Positions 7,977 through 13,016 of a stretch of 13,016 nt of DNA are shown piece after piece (position 1 is the first letter of the stretch; every line of letters begins with the position of its first letter). The stretch spans positions 1-13,016 of the forward strand of contig CABVAP010000062.1 in the NCBI GenBank assembly GCA_902496345.1. The letters run 5' to 3'. A model generated the notes under the pieces. It ran no database searches. It was not told the origin of the DNA and saw nothing but the letters and a program-made list of their open reading frames with translations. The position numbers were made by a program, and so were the translations under genes. The stretch comes from an uncultured Eubacteriales bacterium (GTDB taxonomy: Bacteria > Bacillota > Clostridia > Lachnospirales > CAG-274).

Positions 7977-8633
7977 TTACACCGTTATATAAGGTTTTAT
8001 CTTTTCAAATAACTTATCACCAATGCGTGAAACCTTTTTAATTTCTTCGATATTTTTAAAATTTCCGTTTGAATTTCTATATTCAATAATGTTTCCAGCA
8101 ATAGTATCTCCGATACCTTTAAGTGTTTTCAACTCCTCAGCACTTGCTGTATTTATGTTTATTAAACCATTGCCCGTATTTACTGATATATCATAGTTAG
8201 CTGATACATTATATTTCGCTGTTTTGCCTTCTGAATTCGAATTGTTATCGTTAGTTTGCTTATTTATATCGTTAATATTGCCAATTTTGATATGTTCTTC
8301 ATCTTTAACATATTCTGCCATATTTACACTTTCAATATCTGCCTTATCTGTAAGACCTCCAGCTTTTTCAACAACATCACAAATTCTATCACCATCATAA
8401 GCAGAATAAACACCAGCCTTTTTAACTTCACCGGTAATATAAACTTTAATTTCAGAAGTCATAGTTGTTTCAATATCATTTTCATAAGATTCCATTGTTA
8501 CCGTTGTATCTTCAATATTAGAAACTTCAATAACATTTTTCTGACTATTTAATATTTGATATGCAAACCATAATGCCAAAATAACTACAAAAGCAATCAC
8601 AACAACGATAATACCATTTTTATTAATTTTCAT
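7977..8633 (-). CDS. comEA: ComEA family DNA receptor
   Basis: A 218-residue membrane-anchored protein predicted to bind double-stranded DNA outside the membrane and feed it to ComEC. A single N-terminal membrane helix (about 8-27) is followed by an acidic and threonine-rich spacer, an SLBB domain (about 61-118, IKVYITGEVKKAGVY and then ICDVVEKAGGLT), a low-complexity Asn/Ser linker (about 119-155) and a double helix-hairpin-helix (about 157-218: ININTASAEELKTLKGIGD and IEEIKKVSRIGDKLFEKIK). This is the standard Gram-positive ComEA plan at full length. The ATG has AGGTGA 6 bases upstream. The comEB gene, which follows comEA in Bacillus, is absent, and comEC is separated from comEA by the two-component system and the GerMN gene. 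Confidence 0.94.
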   Translation of the reverse strand: MKINKNGIIVVVIAFVVILALWFAYQILNSQKNVIEVSNIEDTTVTMESYENDIETTMTSEIKVYITGEVKKAGVYSAYDGDRICDVVEKAGGLTDKADIESVNMAEYVKDEEHIKIGNINDINKQTNDNNSNSEGKTAKYNVSANYDISVNTGNGLININTASAEELKTLKGIGDTIAGNIIEYRNSNGNFKNIEEIKKVSRIGDKLFEKIKPYITV

Positions 8634-8812
8634 AGATAATCACCTAATTTGCTTAATCCTAAAATCAGTAATACATCAAAAACAAAAAATCAATTTTACT
8701 TTTTACTAAAACAAATAAAAATCTCTTTAACTTTTAAAATACAAATACCCTTAACTCAACCAAAAGACTTTAATTTTATCAACATCGTCAAAAAAACATT
8801 GTAAAACTCAAT

Positions 8813-8843
8813 CAGTAAGCGAAAATCAGATTTTCGCTTACTG
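8813..8843. terminator. Perfect 31-base palindrome, possible terminator
   Basis: The arms CAGTAAGCGAAAATC and GATTTTCGCTTACTG are exact reverse complements around a single central A, so RNA from either strand would form a stem of 13-14 pairs with a small loop. It lies about 190 bases after the hydG stop and after the hydG remnant, in a place suited to end the hydG transcript before comEA. There is no immediate T-run; a run of seven T in the minus direction comes about 15 bases later. A protein-binding site is the alternative. Confidence 0.5.
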
Positions 8844-8879
8844 CAAACAGCCAAATCCCCTATTTCAGAATACAGCTAT

Positions 8880-8970
8880 AAAATATTTAAAATCCAAAAT
8901 CCTTTGTTACTTACTAAATTTTTTTATTTTCTGTTGCTATATTTATAGTTCTTTCGTTTGTAACCTTTGT
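8880..8970 (-). pseudogene. Decayed copy of the hydG 3' end
   Basis: By direct alignment, 8880-8970 matches the end of hydG and its first downstream bases (9026-9119) at 77 of 91 positions with one 3-base gap, about 85% identity. In the hydG frame it reads VTNERTINIATEN, then KKI, then two stops, then VTKDFGF and a stop; the intact gene ends VTSEKVRNIATEN, LKKIEQGTRDFRF. The similarity fades near 8980. It is too short to be expressed as a protein. It may be the leftover of a tandem hydG duplication or of a recombination at the gene end. Confidence 0.8.
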
Positions 8971-9032
8971 TTTCCACATAAAGATTTCTAAACAAATAAA
9001 ATTCACATCTTAAATATATCAACAAAAAATAT

Positions 9033-10451
9033 TTAAAATCTAAAATCTCTTGTTCCTTGTTCGATTTTTTTCAAATTTTCTGTTGCTATATTTCTAACTT
9101 TTTCGCTTGTAACTTTTGTCAATTCTTCCTGTATAACTTTTTCACCAATAGCCTTAGTATCTTCTTTTGCATAGTCAATAAGATATTCCTTTAGTGTCAT
9201 AAGTGCATTAGGTTGGCAACAGTTTGCAATTTGACCGGACTTAACAAGTTTCATAAACCTATCCCCTGTTCTACCCTCTCTGTAACAGGCTGTACAGAAA
9301 CTAGGTATATAACCAAGCTCTAAAAGCCATTTAACAACTTCATCAAGGGTTCGTCTGTCTTCAACGTCAAACTGAGCAGAGTTATCCTCTTCTTTTTCTT
9401 CTTCGGCATAACCACCAACGCTTGTCCTAGAGCCACCGCTAATTTGTGATATACCAAGGTCTAAAACTTTTCTTCTTGTTTCTTGTGATTCTCTTGTAGA
9501 AATAATCATACCTGTATAAGGAACAGCTATTCTTAAAACAGCAACAATCTTTTGAAAAATTTCGTCAGATATAGCATTAGAGAAATTGTCAGGGTCAATA
9601 TCGTCAGCAGGACGGATTCTTGGAACACTTATTGTATGAGGGCCAACACCCATAGCAGCCTCAAGATGTTCGGCGTGCATAAGTAATCCAACAAAGTCAT
9701 ATTTGTACATATTAAGTCCAAATAATACGCCTATACCAACATCATCAATTCCACCCTCCATAGCTCTGTCCATAGCCTCCGTATGGTAAGCATAATTGCT
9801 CTTTGGACCGGTTGGGTGAAGTTCTTCGTATGACTTTTTGTTGTAAGTTTCTTGAAATAAAATATAAGTACCAATACCGGCATCTTTCAACTTTTTGTAA
9901 TTTTCAACAGTAGTTGCAGCAATATTAACATTTACTCTTCTTATAGCACCGTTTTTGTGCTTTATAGAATAAATAGTTTTTATACATTCAAGAATATATT
10001 CGATAGGATTGTTTAAAGGGTCTTCTCCAGACTCTATAGCCAGTCTTTTATGACCCATATCTTGAAGTGCAGTAACTTCTGTAATTATTTCCTCTTGTGT
10101 AAGTTTTTTTCTTCTTATATGTTTGTTTTTGCTGTGATATGGGCAGTATGTACAACCATTTACACAGTAGTTAGATAAATATAAAGGTGCAAACATAACT
10201 ATTCTGTTACCATAAAACTTTTGTTTTATTTCTTTTGCAAGCTTATATATTTTTTGGTTTTCAGATTCAATATCACATTCAAGTAAAACGGCAGCCTCTC
10301 TGTGAGTTAAACCTTTAAGGTTTTTAGCTTTTTCGATAATTTGAGAAATAAGCTCTTTGTTGCTCTTGTTTTGACAGGCATAGTCAAGAGTTTCCTTTAT
10401 TTCATCATCATCAATAAATTCTTCTGCTTTTTTAGATTTTACGTCATACAT
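9033..10451 (-). CDS. hydG: [FeFe]-hydrogenase maturase HydG (radical SAM)
   Basis: HydG cleaves tyrosine to p-cresol and makes the CO and CN ligands of the H-cluster of [FeFe] hydrogenase, acting in the cytoplasm with HydE and HydF (neither is in this window). From ATG at 10451 it has 472 residues. The radical SAM cluster motif CX3CX2C is Cys96, Cys100 and Cys103 (CVNGCTYC). The C-terminal cluster motif that separates HydG from the thiazole enzyme ThiH is present: CX2CX22C with Cys386, Cys389 and Cys412 (CTACYREGRTGDRFM, then NCCQPN). The ATG has GGGGG about 9 bases upstream; the frame extends 10 codons further to 10481, but that G-run would then be coding, so the shorter start is preferred. 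The upstream space is filled by remnants of the Nim-like gene. Presence implies hydrogen metabolism. Confidence 0.96.
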   Translation of the reverse strand: MYDVKSKKAEEFIDDDEIKETLDYACQNKSNKELISQIIEKAKNLKGLTHREAAVLLECDIESENQKIYKLAKEIKQKFYGNRIVMFAPLYLSNYCVNGCTYCPYHSKNKHIRRKKLTQEEIITEVTALQDMGHKRLAIESGEDPLNNPIEYILECIKTIYSIKHKNGAIRRVNVNIAATTVENYKKLKDAGIGTYILFQETYNKKSYEELHPTGPKSNYAYHTEAMDRAMEGGIDDVGIGVLFGLNMYKYDFVGLLMHAEHLEAAMGVGPHTISVPRIRPADDIDPDNFSNAISDEIFQKIVAVLRIAVPYTGMIISTRESQETRRKVLDLGISQISGGSRTSVGGYAEEEKEEDNSAQFDVEDRRTLDEVVKWLLELGYIPSFCTACYREGRTGDRFMKLVKSGQIANCCQPNALMTLKEYLIDYAKEDTKAIGEKVIQEELTKVTSEKVRNIATENLKKIEQGTRDFRF

Positions 10452-10491
10452 AAAAAAATTACCCCCTTGTGTTACAAACATTTAAAATTAA

Positions 10492-10575
10492 ATTTATATA
10501 TTTTTTATAAGATAGTGGATACATATATTTTAAACAAGCATACCCTATCTATCGTTTTCAAATCAATTTTATTTT
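10492..10575 (-). pseudogene. Decayed 3' end of the Nim-like gene, echo 2
   Basis: Bases 10492-10562 align with the end of the intact flavoprotein gene and its downstream bases (10751-10823), including shared ATTTATATATTTT and, with one change, the following TTTACAAGATAGTG. On the minus strand this part reads IDLKTIDRVCLFKIYV and stops soon after, against FRPEMLEKVCVFKIDV in the intact gene. A deletion shifts the frame in the last codons. It lies between the intact gene and hydG, partly in the hydG leader, and might now supply promoter or leader sequence. The flanking 15 bases at 10556-10570 are shared exactly with echo 1. Confidence 0.7.
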
Positions 10576-10610
10576 TTCGCTTTATAATATTTCCTTTGCG
10601 AAATAAACTA

Positions 10611-10693
10611 ACCAATTATTGTTCTCAAGGCATAAATCACGTCTATTAATTTCAAATCAATTTTCCAATCTTTTTACCTTATGTTTTTTTCAC
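10611..10693 (-). pseudogene. Decayed 3' segment of the Nim-like gene, echo 1
   Basis: Minus-strand translation gives DWKIDLKLIDVIYALRTIIG, which aligns without gaps to DWEFRPEMLEKVCVFKIDVG near the end of the intact gene. The bases before it (GTGAAAAAAACATAAGGT) resemble the intact ATGGAAAAAGAAACCGGC, but with a stop codon and a one-base loss. The 15-mer AAAATTGATTTGAAA (10650-10664) is repeated exactly in echo 2, so the two echoes are closer to each other there than to the intact gene, as if both came from one lost paralogue. The 301-base space before hydG is thus mostly gene remnant. Confidence 0.55.
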
Positions 10694-10752
10694 TGTATCT
10701 AACTTACAACTACCCAAACAATTATATCTATCATTCAAAAATTATTTTTTAT

Positions 10753-11223
10753 TTATATATTTTCTTTACAAGATAGTGAACCCACGTCTATCTTAAATAC
10801 GCAAACCTTTTCCAACATTTCAGGTCTAAATTCCCAATCCTTTTTGCCGGTTTCTTTTTCCATAATAAGTGATAGACCTTTTATCTTTTCATCTGTATTA
10901 TCAATAATTCTTGCTTTTCCTGTACCTATTATGCTTTGATAGTATGCAGAATAATTGCAAGCCGTTTCTCCCTCTTTTAATTTATAACTTGTATCGAGTT
11001 CAAATCCAACGTTAGGACTTTTTTCAAGTAATTCATACTTTCTACCAGCCATTGCACCGTGAAAATAAAAAGTATAACCAAAATCATTTTTTGTATATCC
11101 AAAATTTAACGGTACAATATAAATTTCACCATTGTCATAGAAACCAACTCTACAGCAATGACATTTGTCAATAATTTCACAAATTTTCTTTTCATCAACA
11201 ACTTTTCGGTCTTTTCTTCTCAA
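10753..11223 (-). CDS. Nim-like pyridoxamine 5'-phosphate oxidase family protein
   Basis: A 156-residue flavin-binding split-barrel protein of the pyridoxamine-phosphate-oxidase-like / NimA (5-nitroimidazole reductase-related) family. Typical features are the start RRKDRKVVDEKKICEIID, the strand CCRVGFYDNGEIYIVPLNFGY (about 23-43), FYFHGAMAGRKYELLEKSPNVGFELD in the middle, and a C-terminal VCVFKIDV strand. Length fits the family. Such proteins bind FMN or related cofactors; the true substrate is mostly unknown, and drug resistance should not be assumed. The start is TTG, supported by AGGAGG 7 bases upstream, which overlaps the stop of the previous gene (gap 11 bases), so the two are co-transcribed and probably coupled. 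Two decayed copies of its 3' end follow it. Confidence 0.88.
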   Translation of the reverse strand: MRRKDRKVVDEKKICEIIDKCHCCRVGFYDNGEIYIVPLNFGYTKNDFGYTFYFHGAMAGRKYELLEKSPNVGFELDTSYKLKEGETACNYSAYYQSIIGTGKARIIDNTDEKIKGLSLIMEKETGKKDWEFRPEMLEKVCVFKIDVGSLSCKENI

Positions 11224-11234
11224 AAAAACACCTC

Positions 11235-11732
11235 CTAGTACCTTTGATTTATATATCCGTCAATAAGCGACTTTCTTTTTTCATTACTAAATACACCCTC
11301 TTCTATAAGCCTTTTTCGAATAAGCTCATTTGTAGAATGTAAAATCATATTGTAGTCATCTAAGACTATTTCAAATAATTTTCCCTTGAGCATCTTGCTT
11401 CGCACAGATATAGGGTATGCACGAACCCCTCTAAAATCAAGAAGTTCGATAACTTTCATAGTTGCCTGGTCCTTTTTATTGTAGTAATAGTCGGCTTTTT
11501 CACTTTCATATAAATTTTCAGCACTCATCTTTGTGTCTTTTGCAAGTGCGTTAAAATATTGATAATTGAACAGACCTTTTTCCACAGAATCCACCTTTTT
11601 AAAAGGTTCAGATTTCAGGCTTAAAACAGCATTGAGGTTTTCAACAAGATATTCACTTTTCGACATATCGCCTTTCATAAATTGTTCAATAAGGCTCTGT
11701 CTATATCTAAAATATTTATTTAAAGCATTCAT
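11235..11732 (-). CDS. Uncharacterised protein, DUF6648-like
   Basis: A 165-residue, charged, mostly helical cytoplasmic protein with no signal peptide or membrane helix. The pattern at the start (YRQSLIEQFMKGDMSKSEYL), the middle FNYQYFNALAK and YYYNKKDQATMKVIELLDF, and the end EEGVFSNEKRKSLIDGYINQRY recall the clostridial family called DUF6648; this is from memory and not searched. No function is known and none is offered. The ATG has AGAGG 8 bases upstream. It is the first gene of a unit with the Nim-like flavoprotein gene 11 bases downstream. It diverges from the plus-strand gene at 11857, and the 124 bases between contain no clear consensus promoter in either direction. Confidence 0.8.
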   Translation of the reverse strand: MNALNKYFRYRQSLIEQFMKGDMSKSEYLVENLNAVLSLKSEPFKKVDSVEKGLFNYQYFNALAKDTKMSAENLYESEKADYYYNKKDQATMKVIELLDFRGVRAYPISVRSKMLKGKLFEIVLDDYNMILHSTNELIRKRLIEEGVFSNEKRKSLIDGYINQRY

Positions 11733-11856
11733 AAAAACAACCTCTATCTTGTAAAATAATTTTATTTTTCTATATATTACAACTAGAATAAACGAAATAT
11801 TACTGATATACTTTAGTTTAAAGAATATTCATAAATACCCGAAAGGAAAATCACCA

Positions 11857-12276
11857 ATGCAAAAAAGCAGACATCAAAATTTCTGGAATTATTACATAAA
11901 AAAAATATCCCCAAAATTGCAACAAATAGACATATTACTAAAAACAGAAACCCACAATATATCAACAAAAACCACATCACTATTACTTGGCATAGAAGAA
12001 AATGAGATAAGAAAAATAATGCTTTCAAAAAATATATCTCAAATAACAAGCACTAATTTTTTCACAATTGTACTAAATGGAAACAGTTATATATGCGATA
12101 TAATCCAAAGAGAATTTCTCTTAAATTCACCAGAAAACTATACGGCAAGCGACATTTCTTACATATACAATCTTGATTATTCAAATATAGAAAAGGCATT
12201 TACGTTTCTAAATATAGAAACAGTTTCATCGAACTATTTAAAATCCATATTCATACAAATACCCTATTCAGAATAA
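11857..12276 (+). CDS. Uncharacterised protein with two HTH-like segments
   Basis: The only plus-strand gene: 139 residues, soluble, rich in Asn, Ile, Ser and Lys. The ATG has AAAGGA (11842-11847) 9 bases upstream, and the frame is clean through to TAA. Two stretches look like helix-turn-helix units: about 36-62 (STKTTSLLLGIEENEIRKIM, then LSKNIS) and about 95-122 (YTASDISYIYNLDYSNIEKA), both with a Leu/Tyr-Gly/Asn turn and repeated spacing, as in proteins with tandem DNA-binding or adaptor helices. A probable -10 box TATACT lies at 11807-11812, but no good -35 box. Similar short clostridial proteins may exist; a DNA-binding role is inferred only from shape. An opposite frame at 11813-12049 is hydrophobic and has no start support, so this strand is preferred. 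Confidence 0.75.
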   Translation: MQKSRHQNFWNYYIKKISPKLQQIDILLKTETHNISTKTTSLLLGIEENEIRKIMLSKNISQITSTNFFTIVLNGNSYICDIIQREFLLNSPENYTASDISYIYNLDYSNIEKAFTFLNIETVSSNYLKSIFIQIPYSE

Positions 12277-12398
12277 ACCTCAAATTCTTCCTAATGCCAT
12301 ATTATAAACCAAACTTAAATTTAATTTTATTAAGCACTTTACTATCTAACAAAACTAAACTAAAAACTATAACAAATGGACTATTGACTTTAATTCAT

Positions 12399-12944
12399 TT
12401 AAGACAAAAATCCACTTCTAACAGCTTTTTCAGTTTCCACGCCTTTCAAAGCTCTCAAGATAGCGAACCCAAACTCACAAGCTGTAGCAGGACCTTTAGA
12501 TGTTATGATATTTCTATCACAAACGACAACATCGTCTACAACCTCTTTACAGTCAAGCATATTTTCAAGACCAGGGTAGCAAACTGCCTTAAAGCCTTTA
12601 AGCAAACCATTTACACCAAGCACAGTCGGTGCAGCACAGATAGCCGAAACTTTTTTATCATCAGCAATAAATTGTTTAAGGACCTCAACAACATCGCTAT
12701 TATTTTTTAAATTATCAGTACCGACTGAGCCACCTGGCAAAATAACCATATCACTTTTAAGAGCAAAATCCTTATTGAATGTGCTATCGGCAAAAACTTT
12801 TATATTACTTTTACCAACAACAACTTCTCTATCAGTAATACTCATAGTAGTAACATCAACGTTACCTCTTCTTAATATATCAACAACTGAAAGTGCTTCC
12901 ACTTCCTCAAATCCATCAGCAAGAAACAAAACAACTTTATTCAC
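12399..12944 (-). CDS. DJ-1/PfpI family protein
   Basis: A 181-residue member of the DJ-1/YajL branch of the PfpI superfamily. It starts NKVVLFLADGFEEVEALSVV; Glu16 corresponds to the conserved acidic residue next to the active site, VILPGG is at 67-72, and the reactive cysteine is Cys103 in SAICAAPTVLG. The ITSKGPATACEFGFAIL segment (147-163) is the usual last part of the fold. Members act as chaperones, deglycase-like or oxidative-stress proteins; the substrate is not established and no peptidase activity should be assumed. GTG at 12944 is chosen because GGTGG ends 7 bases upstream; an ATG six codons earlier (12962) would put that site inside the gene. The start lies 16 bases from the right-hand repeat, so its promoter is in or beyond it. 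Confidence 0.9.
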   Translation of the reverse strand: MNKVVLFLADGFEEVEALSVVDILRRGNVDVTTMSITDREVVVGKSNIKVFADSTFNKDFALKSDMVILPGGSVGTDNLKNNSDVVEVLKQFIADDKKVSAICAAPTVLGVNGLLKGFKAVCYPGLENMLDCKEVVDDVVVCDRNIITSKGPATACEFGFAILRALKGVETEKAVRSGFLS

Positions 12945-12960
12945 AAAAATTCCACCTTTC

Positions 12961-13000
12961 AAATTAGAATTTGTAGGGGTAAAGACCGTGGGGCTTTGCC
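12961..13000. repeat. Dispersed repeat, right copy (inverted)
   Basis: These 40 bases are the exact reverse complement of 130-169, starting AAATTAGAATTTGTAGGGG and ending in half of the GTGGGGC/GCCCCAC hairpin. After 13000 the match fails at once, where the contig runs into a few unmatched bases and adapter. It lies just upstream of the DJ-1 gene start. The two copies in opposite orientation could allow inversion of the whole segment, but assembly breakage at a repeat is the simpler reading. Confidence 0.85.
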
Positions 13001-13007
13001 ACAGGCG

Positions 13008-13016
13008 AGATCGGAA
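13008..13016. other. Likely Illumina adapter remnant at contig end
   Basis: The last nine bases, AGATCGGAA, equal the start of the TruSeq adapter (AGATCGGAAGAGC) and sit exactly at the end of the sequence. Bases 13001-13007 also do not match the repeat copy at the left end and may be read error or true divergence. This part should not be read as genome sequence. Confidence 0.75.

Larger units (their letters stand above)
8634..9032. other. Gene-free stretch between hydG and comEA
   Basis: This 399-base space holds, in minus order, an AT-rich spacer after hydG, a decayed copy of the hydG 3' end (8880-8970), a perfect palindrome (8813-8843) and about 170 AT-rich bases leading into comEA. In the last part only the comEA ribosome-binding site (AGGTGA) is clear; no convincing promoter for comEA was found. 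Confidence 0.6.

Noticed and set aside
9033..10451. ThiH (thiazole tyrosine lyase) instead of HydG
   Set aside because: The C-terminal CX2CX22C cluster motif, overall length and sequence are those of HydG, and no thiamine genes are nearby.
10452..10610. Promoter for hydG (for example TTGTTT, 17 bases, TATCTT)
   Set aside because: Several weak combinations exist in this AT-rich stretch and none stands out, so none is annotated.
11813..12049. Minus-strand hydrophobic 78-codon frame
   Set aside because: Antisense to the plus-strand gene, which has a proper ribosome-binding site; Phe/Leu-rich composition is typical of a shadow of A-rich coding sequence.
12315..12398. Possible echo of the DJ-1 gene 3' end (TGTTAGA, then CTTAA and ATTAAA in order)
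   Set aside because: It would fit the pattern seen after the Nim-like gene and hydG, but the match is short, gapped and AT-rich, so it cannot be told from chance.
12294..12710. Plus-strand frame of 138 codons near the DJ-1 gene
   Set aside because: Mostly antisense to the DJ-1 family gene, and the protein resembles nothing.
1..13016. CRISPR array, tRNA, rRNA, prophage or transposase
   Set aside because: No regularly spaced repeats, no cloverleaf sequence, and no protein of these classes was seen.

Overview
This window is AT-rich DNA from an anaerobic Firmicute, most likely class Clostridia. Three things suggest this: the [FeFe]-hydrogenase maturase HydG, the Gram-positive competence genes comEA and comEC with comEC followed directly by holA, and a GerMN-domain (GerM-type) lipoprotein. 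Ribosome-binding sites are A/G-rich and TTG and GTG starts occur. Genus cannot be fixed from the sequence. Almost every gene lies on the minus strand; one small gene at 11857-12276 is on the plus strand. The window behaves like a complete contig: both ends fall in the same dispersed hairpin-rich repeat (130-169 and 12961-13000, inverted, 40 identical bases), and the last nine bases equal the start of the Illumina TruSeq adapter.

Layout read in the minus direction (right to left). A DJ-1/PfpI-family protein (12944-12399) starts just inside the right-hand repeat. The plus-strand gene encodes an unrecognised 139-residue protein with two helix-turn-helix-like stretches. A DUF6648-like protein (11732-11235) and a Nim/pyridoxamine-phosphate-oxidase-like flavoprotein (11223-10753, TTG start) form a two-gene unit. 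HydG follows (10451-9033). The spaces after the Nim-like gene and after hydG are not empty. They hold decayed copies of the 3' ends of those same two genes: two tandem Nim echoes at about 10492-10693 and one hydG echo at 8880-8970 that is about 85% identical to the real end. A perfect 31-base palindrome (8813-8843) follows the hydG echo.

The left half is a competence and signalling block: comEA (8633-7977), then a candidate promoter (7927-7954), then a tightly packed run of response regulator (7864-7175), sensor kinase (7149-5755), GerMN lipoprotein (5731-4727), comEC (4695-2371) and holA (2374-1349). Gaps inside this run are 25, 23 and 31 bases and a 4-base ATGA overlap, so it reads as one operon. 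The order response regulator, kinase, GerMN lipoprotein matches the actinobacterial mtrA-mtrB-lpqB operon, which suggests the lipoprotein is a third component of the signalling pathway. ComEA (DNA receptor) and ComEC (DNA channel) belong to one DNA-uptake machine; HolA is the clamp-loader delta subunit.

Last comes corA (1114-176), a Mg2+ channel with its own near-consensus promoter (1292-1320) and a leader of about 170 bases. The leader contains a 45-codon reading frame with a good ribosome-binding site that overlaps the corA start, recalling leader-peptide control of Mg2+ transporters in enterobacteria.

The most interesting points are the leader ORF of corA, the two-component system with GerMN lipoprotein, and the repeated occurrence of decayed gene 3' ends downstream of intact genes. 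No CRISPR array, rRNA, tRNA, phage or transposase gene was found.
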